Assembly (NCBI GenBank): GCA_951230915.1
Contig: OX579637.1
Location: forward strand, 1,550,001 to 1,614,000
DNA from: Antitrichia curtipendula
Taxonomy: Eukaryota; Streptophyta; Bryopsida; Hypnales; Leucodontaceae
Direction: 5' to 3'
Length of the DNA: 64,000 bases
The number at the start of each line of letters is the position of its first letter. Position 1 is the first letter of the stretch. The translations under genes and the position numbers were made by a program. Below, piece after piece: positions 25,606-38,734 of this stretch. The notes beneath the pieces were generated by a model, which was not told where the DNA came from, did not search any database, and worked only from the letters and a program-made list of their open reading frames with translations.

Positions 25606-25929
25606 CGGCCCTTTATGGCTCTGACTCCTTCCGTCTAGACAGACCGGTCGTCCCGGTTGTCTCGATTATCACACCGCCTGAGTGTCAGACTTTTTTACCA
25701 CGCTCCATTTACCCGGCAGTGAATACAGTGGTAAATCACAATATTTTGAAACTTGTGTTTCGAAGAGGCATGGCATGGGGTCATGTATGTCATGCATGCA
25801 TCAATGATTTTCGAAAACGCTTTTTGACCGTTTAGGGGAGGTGGATAGTTTTCGTGGGTCAGTGTTTTGACGGGATTGGTGTCCGTTGGAAACCAACCAA
25901 CTGTGTTTTCGGGGGCTAGAGTTTCGAGA

Positions 25930-26350
25930 AGTTAGGGTTTAGGAGCGTCTCTTCCGACAGTGCGAGTCAGGTTTTGTGGCAAACTACAAGTTTTGCGACT
26001 AAGTCTCAATTTGATAGAGGCGCTATGGTTTTGGGTGGTGATTGCGTCATTGCAGTTTAGGGTTTACCTTAGATTCGAGTTTGGCGCAGAGACAAGCAAG
26101 GACTGGAAGGCGTGTTTCAGGGTTTTGGGGTGAATTTGCGGTTGGGCATTTCAGGCATTTGGGCTGAATTTGCGGCTGTGCTGGCGTCAGGGTTGACGGT
26201 GGAAAGTCGTGGCACTAGGGCACATTTCATGAATCTAGCGCTTCTCATTTCATACTGTGCTTCATTGTGTTAGTTAGGTTTAGGATAATGGTGGTTTTCT
26301 TCACTACTGCAAATTAGCAATTCTAGAGGGTTTAGGGTGATGTTTCCGAT
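25930..26350 (+). promoter_or_regulatory. Cluster of TTTAGGG (telobox-like) motifs upstream of transposase
   Basis: tttaggg/ggtttagg motifs occur near 25935, 26057, 26278 and 26328, all in plus orientation, in the 0.6 kb before the transposase ATG. Plant teloboxes are aaaccctaa promoter motifs. Here they may serve transcription or be derived from telomeric DNA. Confidence 0.45.
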
Positions 26351-26571
26351 TTAGTTATAGAATGCTTGGATGCGGGCTTCTAAGTGTGTGCATTTGAAGG
26401 TTCTTCGTGTATACAATGTGTACTTCATGGTCCTAGTTCATGTGAGCTGAAAGGAAGATTTTTGATTATTAGCAATTTCGCACGCATTAGCAAATTTGAG
26501 GCAAATTGTTGTGTATGACTTAGAAGGCCTTGCCTTCTTCGCATTGAATATAGCTGATCTGTAATTCTTCC

Positions 26572-29500
26572 ATGGCGCGCACTGAATCAGCAGCGACAGT
26601 AGGTGATCATTTGACAGATGTTTCTATCGACTCAAAGTGGGCTTCCGATGTAGGTGTCAAACACGACACCCGTGGAAAAGTACAATCGTAGGTGCAGCTC
26701 GACCTTGTCACATCGAAGCTGCAGTTTCCGCCTCATGGGCCAATCTTCATGCACGACTTGTTGTGGTCCCTTCGCGAAACGCGACTTCTCCGCTAAAGAC
26801 AATGGAAGGGCAGTAAGAAGGAAGTGGTGGTCCAGCAATGTTTCATCCCCACCAGCAGGGTCCCAGATTTTATCATGGGGATGGAGAATACGAAAGGCAG
26901 CGTGACGTGCAAGTTTGTTAAAATATGCACAAAGCCAGCAAAGGGCGATAAAAATTTCTTAGCAACTGAAACTACTACTAATGAAGTTGTACAATAGGCG
27001 ATTCTGGTTACACTTACCTCCTGTCCATTTCGGATTCAGGCTTGCTTCTTGCGTATTTAGACAACGTTCCGTTTTGTCTCCCATTGACTCAGTGTTTTGA
27101 AATGTTGTATGCATGTACGTTTCGTCCTGCAGCTACCATTGTCAATATGGTCCACAGGACCACTCAGCGAATGTGAAGACAATAAGCTCAGTGTTGCTTA
27201 GGAAGCAAAGACCGAAGGCTGCTGTTGCTGGAGCTGTGAAGACAAAACGCAAAGGAAAAAACAAAGGTCCTCTCGTGGAAGGGGAAGTGCAGCCACCAAA
27301 ACACAAGAAAACAAGGTCTAAAAAGAAGTCCAATGCAACAAACGGAGCGGAAGTTACTTCTGATAAACCCAAGCGAACGTGCGTCGCCAAGAAGCCTCTA
27401 CCGCCTACGGCTGCCATTCAAATGGATGCTGAACGATTAGGCGACACTGTGCATGCCCTCAGCATGGAAAGCGCCTGCAAGAGAACTGGAACCACTATCG
27501 ATACACTGGTACCAGTGGTTCAGCGCAAAACTGGATTCCAGCGTGGATGCCCACGGCAAAAAACTGGAGTTCCGACCGTGTTTGAAGCCAGCTTATTGTC
27601 AACCGGTCCTGGAGATGTTCCTTCAAGTGATAAGCCCGATACACTTGCAGGACGAGATATAAACCTGAATTTACCAGCGAATGCCGCAAAGCCTTTTGAG
27701 GTACCTCTTACTGCAGTGGAATCAAATGTACTTCGTTGGCAAGCTTCAAGTGCCATCAAGTTCCCAAGGAAACCAAAAATGGTTGTGTGCAAGCGCTCAA
27801 AGGCTTCCAAGAAGACACCCATAACATTGCCAGCTGCCTTCCTAGAACTTGACTTGAATGCCCCCCCTCCGGACTGCGATAACGAGGACTTGCCTGCAGT
27901 TACGAATAATGATGTGGAAGAAAATTGTCCATCCGGAGAGTGTGTACCTGAAGTGGGAAGCAATAGGGCTGACCAGAATGCACTCATGCAGAGTACTGAG
28001 GCTGACACAACTACCAGTGTGCAAAGAACATCGCTTGATCAGGAAAACACTGAAGAACTGTCGGGAAATCCAAGCGGGACCACTAACAAGCCACGACGAC
28101 CGGATGTAGCACTTAAGCCACGAGATTCTTTGAAACAGTGGGGAGGTGGCCTGAAGCGGGGATGCCAGGCATCCTTTAGTGTAAAGTCACTATATCTCCT
28201 CCCACATGTCACGGAAATAACAGTCTATGAATGTGAACATGTAAATGAAGCCCAAATGCAGTGCCATGGTTTGGGGCTTGCGGGAGATCGAAGTGCATTC
28301 ACATGGCACTTGTCTTTGGAAATCAAGGAATTCGTCTTGAAACTACTACGGGATGGACATAGTGTACCGCAGGTCATGTCCAAGCACATTCAAATTGTGA
28401 AGGACTCCCTTAGCACTAGCAATGGCAATGGCATTTCGAGGGACATGTTTCTACATGAACGTGATCTCAGAAATTTAGCAACAAAGGTGGCGCAGGAGAC
28501 ATACATGCTGCACTCTCATGATGCAAAAAGTGTGCAGCTATGGGTAGAGCAGAACAGGGGAAGTGTTTTCTTTTACCAAGAAACTGGACTGGTCACCCAA
28601 GGCGCTTTGACGCACTCAACTATGCCTTTTACTCTAGGGATTCAAACACCTTGGCAGCGGGAAATGATGGTGAAGTTCGGCCACGAAAATGGTGTCTCGA
28701 TTGACGCCACTTTTGGCATTAACGAGAATAAGGTTTAGGATCCTGAAACACTACTTCTGAGAAGGAAAGGCATTCAAATTGGTCTGCCGGTAGTCCAGGT
28801 CATGCCTTATGCTTAGATTTGGTTTTGGGTTTACGGACAGCTTTGCATGAATCTAGCATTCTGACTAATTGTGCATTTGATATCTTACGATTACAGTTTC
28901 ATGTTCAGTGTTCTTAATGTGCGAAACACTATTTTGGCGTTTTCGCAGTTTCCTCTATACACGGTCATGGTGTTCGACGAATGGCACAACGGAATACCGG
29001 TGGCATTCGTTATTACATCGCGGTCAACGGAGGAGGATCTTACTCCCTGGATGCGGGCGTTGGATGTTGCATTGAGGCGCGAAATGCTGAATTGGAAGCC
29101 AAATGCTTTCATTGTGGATTGCACGCCAGGAGAGATAAATAGCCTAAGGAATATATCGCCTTGACACACTGTTCGACTTCTTGTGCCTATGGCACGTGCA
29201 TCGAGCGTGGCAAAAGCAGGCGTGCATCAAAATTCAAGATAGTGACGCTCGGGCGTCCATTCTGAGGGGCCTATGTTCAATCATGTATTACCATAGTGGG
29301 CAAACTGGAGTTGCGGCTCCGGATTGGGCTGTTTGAAGACTGCATGAGTTGCAGTCAATGCACCTTTCTGCGAACGAATTCTGGGATTACGTAAGGGAAT
29401 AGTGGTTGCCGAAGGTGCATATGTGGATGGTGGGCTACCGCAATATGCCATACACCGGCCAAGACACTAATGCTACGGTGCAGAGTTATCATGGATACAT

Positions 29501-30353
29501 GAAATCCGTCCTGAAGGCAGAAAGAAGTTGAATGACCGGGCGTCGGGTGGACTGGTGCATCCACGTCCTCACAGGTGACGTGCTCACCCACTATTGGTAC
29601 AACCGAGTTCGCAAGCAGTTCGGATTTGTTGACAACCGAAAGGAGCGCGATATAGTTGTTTCTGCTCTCATTTTAGCGCGGAAGATACTTGACATCGATG
29701 TAACACTCCCGGAAGTCAAGGGCGGATCAGCATTTGTTACGTCCTGTACACACCAGCATTTGCAATATGTTGTGCAGAACCTAGGAGAATTGTGGGCCTT
29801 CTGCAATTGTGTGCATGTACAATGAGGAAACACCTGCAAGCACAAGGTGAAAGTCCTAAGACTCATGCATCCACAGGTAGCGGAGGGGATTGTTGCTAGG
29901 TTTTGTGGAGCATTAAAGGGATTAGGAGTGGCAAGTACAAGTGAAATGGCCGCACACGGTGGAATCGCTACTGAAAATGCTGTGCCGCATAAAGTTTTAG
30001 GGACGACTCCGGATCGGTGTAGGACCGAGACCTGGCCCGAAGCGTCACGGAACACTGTGGACCGCCATACCACTCTAACAATCTTAGCACAAGAAATTCT
30101 GGATTTCAATAGCGAAAGCGACATTTTGATGGAACATCTGCACATTGATCTGCACCGCTTGCAAGGAAAGATGAAGGCCTTAAAAGCCGATATTGATTCC
30201 GGGATCCTCCACCCAGTCAGGTCCACTCCAGTGTTTCAGCGTGTGGAAGATGGGCTGGGTATGGGCTTGGGACGGTTGAGGGACATGCTTGAGGGCCGAA
30301 GAAGACTAGGAGTTTACGGAAGACTACGTTTGGGTGGAGAATTGCCGGCTTGA
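26572..30353 (+). pseudogene. MULE (Mutator-like) transposase gene, three exons, disrupted
   Basis: Exons 26572-26912, 27133-28732 and 28949-30353 join in phase. Exon 1 ends VTCNYHC across the junction (possible zinc finger start). Exon 2 (to residue 647) has basic patches, a Cys/His region GGLKRGCQASFSVKSLYL...CHG, and the first catalytic motif SIDATFGIN. The intron joins FGINENK to FPLYTVMVFDEWHNG, confirming the splice. Exon 3 has FIVDCTPGEI (second Asp), FLCLWHVHRAWQKQ and a SWIM finger CNC...CKH near 29805-29845. It is inactive as read: TAG 26689, TAA 26794, TGA 29334, TAG 29400, TGA 29529, TGA 29823 (inside the SWIM finger) and a frameshift near 29155-29163. The final stop is TGA at 30351. 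It transposes DNA by DDE chemistry in intact relatives. It converges on the Ulp1 gene. Confidence 0.85.
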
Positions 30354-31411
30354 TGGACAGGAACCAGGGGCGAATTATGCTTCGTCATGAAATTGCGACT
30401 CTAGGGAACATACGACACTGAATAGAATCGGTCATAGTGTTTCGGGAACATTCTCGGTTTTAGGACAGGGAGCTCTATTGTAGCTTTTTGGATTGATAAT
30501 ACGATCAGGGTACTAGAGACCACGGCAGAAGCTACTTCTTTGGTAAATCCTAAGACTTTGGATGAGTTCTGATTTGCTTACTTCTTTCAAGCTGTTCCTT
30601 TTGCATGCTTATAAAATGAGGGGTGCCTTTTCTCAACCGACAGCTCACGTTACTAGCATTTCAATCAATTTTGTATATATACTGGGTACCATGAATTGGG
30701 CTTAGGGTTACGTCTTACTTAGTAGAAATAAGAGTGCAATACTCATTCGTTAGTTTGTAGAACAGAAACAAAGTGCACATTTTGAGAATGCACGAAACAT
30801 TGTAAGTAGGCTTTTCAGTCAGGGCTTCCAATACACTTCCACGTCTGAATTGACCTACATTTGGGTGGGAGTCGGAACCAGTATTCGGAGTTACGCTAAA
30901 CTTATCACATCCATTGCTATGAAATAAAAGAGTCCTACGTACTATCCAGCTTCAAAACAGGTCAGGTGTAGCAATGTACAAATCAATCTGATTCTTCATC
31001 AACAATGCCGCTTCAAAATGTAATTTTGATAGTTTAACTACATACATACCCTTGGATTGGGGTACAATTGTATTATAATTACACAGAACCGGTATGAGCT
31101 GTAACTTTGCGAATGAACCACTGCGTCGTACTACAGTCCTGCCGACTAGGTCTAAATTTAGATGATGCATGAAACACTATGTCCATTTACCAAATCAAGC
31201 CTTCAAATGTAATTTGGCATATTATTCTACATACACGTGGTATGCAGTAGCTGTCTAGGAAAATAACTGGAAATCTGAAGACACCCACAAGACCAAAAAG
31301 AAATGTCATATGGGCCATACATGTCTAAAACGCTGTACACCGAAGGGATCCGCGGCAGCACAAGGAACCACGGCATCACAATGAACTGGATACCAGCAGC
31401 AGAAAATGCTC
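30354..31411. other. Spacer between convergent transposase and protease genes
   Basis: AT-richer 3' flank shared by the two convergent genes; it should contain both polyadenylation regions. A tgtaa(t/c)ttt..agtttaactacatacat segment near 31019-31050 is loosely repeated near 31208-31235. No ORF is supported. Confidence 0.4.
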
Positions 31412-34400
31412 TCACTTCCAATTTGGAAGAGTGAAACCTAGCACTAAAGTGTCATCGTCCACGTCCTTAGAATAAGATACCCTGAATGCAGGCTCGTAGG
31501 GCTGTGTATCATAGGAGGCTCTCAGCTCATCTGCAACAGCTGCAATAACGTTCTTCTGCAGGTCACGCGGTTTTGCAGAGGATGCAATCAGGCATCTGAA
31601 CAGCTCCTCTGCATTGAACCCTACCGTCACCGCATCCTCGCCATAGAAAACACGGAGGAAGCACTCAATGTTTTGCAGCACACAGAAGCCGCATTTGTGA
31701 TTCCCAGTTTGGAGATGACAAGGGACGTCTTCCTTCACGGTCGGCAAGGTCAGCCGCGGCTCGTGCAGCATCTCCCACACATGGCAAATGCGACGCACGT
31801 ACTCCAAGTCCGCCGACGATGTGTGCATTAGCGCACTATCGAGGTGCTTGACGCCGTCACTGCTCAAAATGAACAATGACCAATGCCCGTCCGCAACGTA
31901 GGGAACGAGAACTGTCATATCCGCCACGACACTACGGTAGATGTGCGATGGGACCAAGTATTGAAGGCCCCACTTCACAAGCGCCTCCTCCGTCCCTGCC
32001 TCGCATGCAGAGGCGAGTGGCGCTTGCATGAAGGACGACGCCACGTAAACATGACCGCGGGCTGACTCGGACAGACTCCACCACAATCGCCGGCTGAGGA
32101 GCTCCAAGACATTCTGTTCAAGAAATCTTTTCGTTTTGCTCAAATGACGAATCTGGGTGATCGGCACGGGCAAGGAGTCCCACTCACTTGTGTAGAACTT
32201 GACCTCCATGTCGTCATCATCTCCGGCACCTTTCCTGCAAGTCAACCATGATCCCAAAACACTGTCAGAGGCAGTGTTACGTGGTCATGTATGTACCCGA
32301 AGGTTCGGTCTGAAATCCAAAGCAAGACATAGGATTAGGGCCAATTACCTAGGCAGCGCCTGGATTAGCTCTTCAATTTGTAAAATCGCAAATGTCCGCT
32401 TGATGCTGAGTCTACTCCATGCCTTGGACTGACGCTTGACAATTGGGAAAGGCTCGTATGTTACGCTCTTCCGATGACTCAGCGACCTCGGCCTGCCTTC
32501 ACGGTCGGGGACAACCTCTGCCGCGCTCGCGAGCTCCACATCGCTGTCACCATTGTCTGCCTCCTGAAGGGCATAAGGGTCATCTTCCGTATTGATTAGG
32601 GCCTTGAATACCTCTTCTAGGCTACGAGGGGTGCTGGCCACGAGGTCGACTACATGCGGTCCTGAACCGCAATACGAGCCAATAACAGACACTCGATTCA
32701 ACGGAGTGTCCTCTATAGTGGCCAAATTGGTAGTGTCCAGATCCTGTGTCTGGATATCGTCGATGCGGAGTGGCGGAGAGACCTGTGAAATCGGCAGCGG
32801 GCCCTCGTTCAATAGTGCGTCGTGAAACACTTCAGTCGGGCCTGAGGAATGACCTTCAGTAACCTCCAGTACATGCGGTGTAGGGCTCGAGGGCTCAGGG
32901 CAAGATGACTTCACCGCGTCTGCAACAATAAGCGCTGCTTCAGTCAGTTTAGGGTTAGGCGTATCCGGACCAGTCTAGGCACTTGCGTCATAGAATACCG
33001 TTCCTGGAACACTGGATGGACCGTTAGTGTTCCGAACAGTTTCCGGATCCGTCGCCAACTGTTTAGGGACGCCTACAAACACCACTTCTTGCGCTGATGC
33101 CGCGCCTTCATCTTGAAGCAAGCCGTGCAAATCCACCTGAAGGCAAGCCATCTCGTTTGGAACAATGTTCCCAACTTGGATCCGCCAAGACACCTTGTCG
33201 TCGTCCTCAATGGCCACGTCCAACAACTGCACCAATTCCTTGATTTGTCGATGGGTCTCCGCCACTCGTGAGGCCTACTAAGGGGCATCCTCGTCCAACA
33301 CCCAGCCAAGGTCGAAGTCTTCACGGGCTCTCAGGCACTTTCTCCAAATGTGAGACTGCTCGATCCAATGTTTGGGATCGGTAACTCTCCAAGAAGTGAG
33401 AAATGCGGAGGGGTGATGGAGCGCCAAATCCTGTAATGCCCGCACTCTGACATTCTCCGCCCAATGCATGACCAGGTCTAGCACACTGTCCCCCTTGCTT
33501 TCAGCGGCCAACTGTGCATCCCTAATCAATTGAGCGTGGATGATCTTTGTCTCGCCTTTCTTCATGCCCGCTAAGCAAAAAGGTGCTTCGACAGAGAACA
33601 AGGTCACCGCTTACAGGATGGCGGCCTCGTTTCTACAGATACCCCGCACCACCGGATGTGTGACGCCAAATAGAGGGCATGTCATTAGCCTCCAACGCCC
33701 GAAGGCAGAGTTCATGGTGAGTTGGAGTACCTTGACAAAATGCGGGGCCCTCGTACGGGGAACTCTCTCGGATAGCAGTATGCGGCGGACCACGTCTACC
33801 TAGTCCTCTGAAACACACCCTAAATTACTTAGTTGAGTGTACAGCTCAAAAACACACCAGAAGTGAGATCTGCGTCCATAAATAAAAAAATGATGGAAGT
33901 AAAGGACTGAGAGGGAGAGAGTACCGTACCATCGTGGCGCCAGGGCAAGGGCGGAAGCCGCTGGCAGACCGTTGGCGCAGAGACAACCCACCAGATTGGG
34001 CACCAATCCCAGCGGTAGCTCTCACGTCTGAAGGCAGTGTCTCGCCGGAACGCGTCCACAATCTCTTGCACAATACGCTCTTGACGCAAGCGTAGCTCCG
34101 TTGTAGACTACTGACACCTGGCCTCGTACGTGGCTGAGTCGCGAAGGAACTGTAGGTAATTTGCAAGCAACTCTTCATCGGGAGGGACTTGGTCATACTT
34201 CACCAACGCGCATACGGATTTTACAGCCCGGCCAACCGCATCAACGATTCCGGGGTAATCCTCCTCTTGCAAAGGACAACAAGATTGGACTAGGTGTGAA
34301 GGAGTCGCACTTCAAGGAAGACATAAACAAACAAAACACTGAGGCAGCAAACAGTGCGAGTCACTGCCAATGAGGTTATAGGGTTTAAAAAGATTTGGTT

Positions 34401-36902
34401 TAAGAAGATCTAACCTTGGCCTCACACAACCACCAGATGGAGCATTATCTTGTACTGGCTTGGAATTTTTGGTTTAGCCACGACCTGTCAAAGTCTAGCT
34501 TGAATTCCGAAGCTGTCTGGCCATGGTAGTCCTAGTCGAGTAGCGTTGGTAAAATGAGTACAAGGTAAAATAGATCGGGAGGAGGCCCGTGCACCGCTCT
34601 GGGTATCCTCGGCCAAGATTCGGCCAGTGCATCTGCCTTCGCTTGCGCACGTTGCTTCACTTCTTGCTTGTCCGCCTGTAGATGGTCACCTCGCGACGCC
34701 CTCGAGGTTGACAGCTCCGGATGATACACACCTAACGGAGCGGGGCCCTCTCCGCAAATCCAGTAACGTTGCAATTCCGCGCTACCCTCTTTGTTGCAAC
34801 TCTAACACGTTTTTGATGGTGGCTCAAAATTACCTGGACTGGCACTATAACCCTGAATGGCGTTGCCAAGATCCGAACTGGTTGCATCTTCAAGATCATT
34901 GCTTTCCCCAAAAAGCGGGTTTAGGAAGGCCGCAACGTTACCTTCCAAATCCAGTGTTTCGTGATTTTCACGGATGTCGGTCTCAAGGTGGAGCGGCTGT
35001 GGTCCTCCACCCAATGTCTAGCACGCCGCAGATGGGTCATGCGAATCCAATCCGTCTCTGGTCTCATTAGGAACTACTGAGGAGTACATCTGTCCGCCCT
35101 CCTGTGGTCCACTATTTGGAGATAGCACGACTTTGCTAGTGTTTTGCCGTGGAGTTGGAGAATCACCTGCAGTTGTGTCCTTCGCAAGGGATGGTGCAGC
35201 GTCCACCACAGTCTTGTACCCTAATGCCTGCAAGCTTGCGTGCGCTTTGTCCTTCTTTGCTTTCTTCACGGCTCGCAGGTCTACTAGACGGGTCAGAACC
35301 TTAGCACGCTCCGCAATCGGTGAAAGCGACGAACGCACGGGGCTGGGGCTCGCCCGCTGTGCCGCCTTCGTGATTAGCTTTCTCCGATTGCCCCATACAG
35401 GATCTACCTGCATTGTAGGCTTTAGGGTATCCGTCCCTTGCTGCTCAATGGCGGCCTCCTTGGTTGTTTCAGGGCCCTCGTCCTCACTAGGGGATGCTCC
35501 ATCTAGTTTATCGCTTTCAGTTACTCCAAAGGTCCCGAAACGCTGCAGGATCCCTACCGCCTCCTCTAAAGGCGACTCTCTTGTACTCTTCCGCTCCTGC
35601 ATCGCTGTACTCTTCCACATTTCCGCAGCCTCCACTGTAATAGCCTCCAAAATGGGCTCGATATTGTCTAAATCCGCAGGCGCATCCATTTGAGTGACAT
35701 TCTTCGATGGAATCCTCGAATCCGCTGGAGTCCATTCGTCACTGAATCGTACCTTCGTTTTCCTTGACCTTGTCGCCAGTGCGTCGGCGTGGTGCCGCTT
35801 CTGCTGGGGCTCCTTGTCACTGGACAATTTGTTGCTTAACCGCACCTTCGTCACCTTTGACTTGGTGGCCAGTGTCTCAGCCTCCTGTCGCTTCTCCTTC
35901 AACTTGGTGGGTAGTAGTGTTTCGGCTTTCCGCCGCTTCTCCTGTGGCTTCGAATCACTGGACAGCTCCCGGATGTCCCTCTGTGTTGGCGTCTTCTTCA
36001 TGCCTTTTGCCGGAGTCGCTCTTGGGTCCTGTGCCGGAGTCGCCAGACGCGTCCATGTTGCGACTACTGCCTTCAATGTTGGCTGTGGCGTTACGGAAGG
36101 TGCTCCAGCATCAAAACCGCCTGAGTGTTCAGCAGGCTCTGTCTCTGGTGCACTCCCTCGTTTCCTGCACACTGAGACACTGGCGTCAGGCCCTCTCTTC
36201 CATCCAGGTTGCCCGCAGTTTCTTCAAGTGGCATCACGGAGACGGTCGCGGCATTCTGGGTCCGAGATTTCCCTATCAACTTTGCTTGAGCCTCCTCCCC
36301 CTTCCCTGCTCGGATCATCTCCGAACTCTTGCCCTAGCCGACGCCTTGGTCTGGATACGGAAGCAGCCTGAGCGGATTTTCCATTTCATCCTTCATAGCC
36401 GGACACTCAGCGTCCCACAGGTGCTTGTTCAACCACATCTTGTTGGCAAAGTTTTGCCTCCCGCACTGTATGCACTGTTTGTATTTCCGCTTCGGGTCAG
36501 TAGTCTTCGTGATGTCCGTGTTTGCCAACAGCGCATACTCGGTGAGGAGCCTTGTGAACTCAGCCTCCGTACCATAGTTCACGTCCAAGTGTTGGATGTC
36601 GATTTTGATGCTTTGCCGAAACTCTGGGCGTGCCGTACCTGCCGGTGCTGCTTCCACCATTGTTGTTGCAGTCCCTTTAACTCTTGAACGAGATGACCTC
36701 TGTAGTATAGCAACAGAAGTGGGAGTTAGTCTACTCTAAACCGGAAACTGAATACCTGACCACCTAAACCCGCTCAAATGGACGCAGCATGTATGTTCAA
36801 AAATCTTACCCAAGAATTGTGGGACCTGTCATCACCACCATCGCCAGAAGCTTCTGCGAATGGAACTCGCGGTTTAGGGTCCGTGTGCTTGGTCTTCGCC
36901 AT
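31412..36902 (-). pseudogene. MULE-borne Ulp1-like C48 protease gene, five exons, TAG-interrupted
   Basis: Exons: 36902-36810, 36699-34415, about 34264-33930, 33807-32349 and 32234-31412, with GT-AG introns and matching phases. Exon 1 starts MAKTKHTDPKPR. Exon 2 has a BED-like finger (QCIQCGR...LNKHLWDAEC) and long basic/acidic low-complexity parts. Exon 5 is an uninterrupted Ulp1 catalytic domain: His in DGHWSLFIL (31883), Asp in KHLDSAL (31838), Gln in HLQTGNHKCGFCV (31709) and Cys (31691), ending in TGA. Ulp1/SENP enzymes cleave SUMO-type conjugates, and plant MULEs are known to carry such domains. Breaks: TAG at 36334, 35018, 34802, 34532, 34108, 33800, 33278, 33275 and 32975; TAA at 34445 and 33611; one frameshift near 36.18 kb. 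Otherwise the roughly 1,650-codon frame is intact, which is striking. Confidence 0.82.
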
Positions 36903-38700
36903 CACAAAGCAATACTTCACTTTCAAGTGTAAGTCAATTTTGCCAAACCAGTTCCTCCAGCCGATCTACTCGCCCCAACAAAACACTGGCTGGTAATACC
37001 AGTAATGTTCCGGGTATTTGATAGCTGCTCTGCAACAACAACAACAAGCTTGAGTAAGTACGGCCGCATCAAATTGAGATCCGTCTGTAAGATGGCTATG
37101 GCAGACTCTACACTTTTGCAAACCACAATTTCTAAAACATCCTAAACCACTCCTGAAATCGCTACGAAATGCGGACAAGTGCAACTCCCAACAATCCGCA
37201 AGGGCCTTCACGAGTTCCTAAACCCACAGATATAGGAATATCGTGAAGCCGCAAGCCTTTCCTCTTTATTTGATCATGAAATAACAGTTTCCATCTTATT
37301 CCAGAGGTAGAATTGATCCAATCAAAATCTAAAAAATCAAACCGGCTATGAAGACAGTGGACCCCCTTGCCTAAACCTAAACCTTCGACATGGCGTCCTG
37401 CTTGAATGCTAAAAACCGCTGTGCAAAATGATTGCATTAGTCCAATTCACAGTGCACTCAGGCGCCTCTCCCAATCCAAACCCTCACGAAATGTAGAACC
37501 TTGACCAGGAACAACCATCTATGTGAAGCAGAGGGTTTGTAAAGTCCTGCCTCCACTTCCAAGCTTGATGAACCGTCCTAAACCATAATGTTAAACCGCT
37601 CAAGCGTGGGTGCAAAATCAAGTCGCCTCACCCTGCATTCTCTGTCATTTTCCACGGTTTGGATCGACTCTGCACTACTGAATGCGATCTCCTCGACTTA
37701 GCGCTTCAACTATCACAGTTGGGAGCAATTTCCAAGACAGGTACGCATTTGTGTCTGCCCAACTTCCTAACTCGTGCCTTAGCGTATATTAAACTAGCGG
37801 TGTTTGCAAACGCAAGTACCAGCCCGTCTACAAAGCCCTAAATCCCTCTCATGTGACTACCATAACGAGAAATTCATACAAGCCACAACCCAATAGACTA
37901 AACCCAGCTGGAGCGCATCGCAACAAAGAAACTCATCAGTGAACGCAAACCAGGTAGCCTAGAGTCGCACGCGCAGCAGCTGGTCCGCAACGAGTTGACT
38001 TGCTAGCCTTCGAACTCAAATTTCGCCCTAACCCGTTGCAATCAAAATAATTGCAAGGCCTCGCATTGATTACACCACCCAGAAGAAGACGTCGCCGGAT
38101 CCAATGCTCTCGGTTGCTCCGAAATGGACCACCACGCAATCAGCCGCACCTTCCAGCAAAATTGTAAACTCTTCTAACCCGGACTTGTTTCTTGCGTCCC
38201 TCGGCACCTCAAAATCGTTCTACAGAGCCTACTTCGAAGCCTACCCTCCCTGAAATCGCAGAAGTACACCTTGGCACTCCTGAAACACTGCAACTGACAC
38301 TATACACAACAAGTGTTGTCACTCGTGCGAGGCTGCGTGTTCTCACCCCTCCGAGGCGAGGTTCGGTTACGAACCTGAAAATGCACCGTAAAGGCGGCTG
38401 CTTGCGGAACACAAACCCTAAAACAGGAGCCTTGTTCGTGGAAGTAATCGCCATTGTGGAAGACGACACATGTTAAATCGAGGGTTGGTGTTTCGCTGAA
38501 GTGGGCGGCACTGTTTTGCCCGTCAATCGGCTGAACGTAACTTGTTCGGCCCACTTAGCAGTATTCCGTTTTGCACATCTTCCTCACTTGTACACTTTTC
38601 GTTGGTGAGATTCAAATTCTTAAAAAAATGCAGTACTTGAAACCCTAAAACCGCTTTTGAATACAATTTTTTGAAGTTCTTGATTTCTTGATTTCTTGCT
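36903..38700 (-). promoter_or_regulatory. 5' flank of the protease gene, rich in CCCTAAA motifs
   Basis: Many cctaaa(c/t) motifs (for example near 37140, 37215, 37375, 37575, 38410) read as TTTAGGG on the protease gene's strand. They mirror the motif cluster upstream of the transposase. At 38341 the 11-mer tctcacccctc of the candidate terminal repeat recurs, in the left-end orientation. No gene is supported, although ORFs at 38192-38476 exist on both strands. Confidence 0.45.
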
Positions 38701-38734
38701 TTAGTTCTTTGGAGGGTAATCATTAATCTATTAA

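Noticed and set aside
35133..36687. Long plus-strand ORFs (186, 225 and 307 aa)
   Set aside because: They are antisense shadows of the GC-rich, low-complexity exon 2 of the minus-strand protease gene. They show no domain, and splice signals support the minus strand.
38341..38351. 11-mer of the terminal repeat taken as the right end of the MULE
   Set aside because: It is in the same orientation as the left end, not inverted, and the flanking sequence does not match; 42733-42754 is the better partner.
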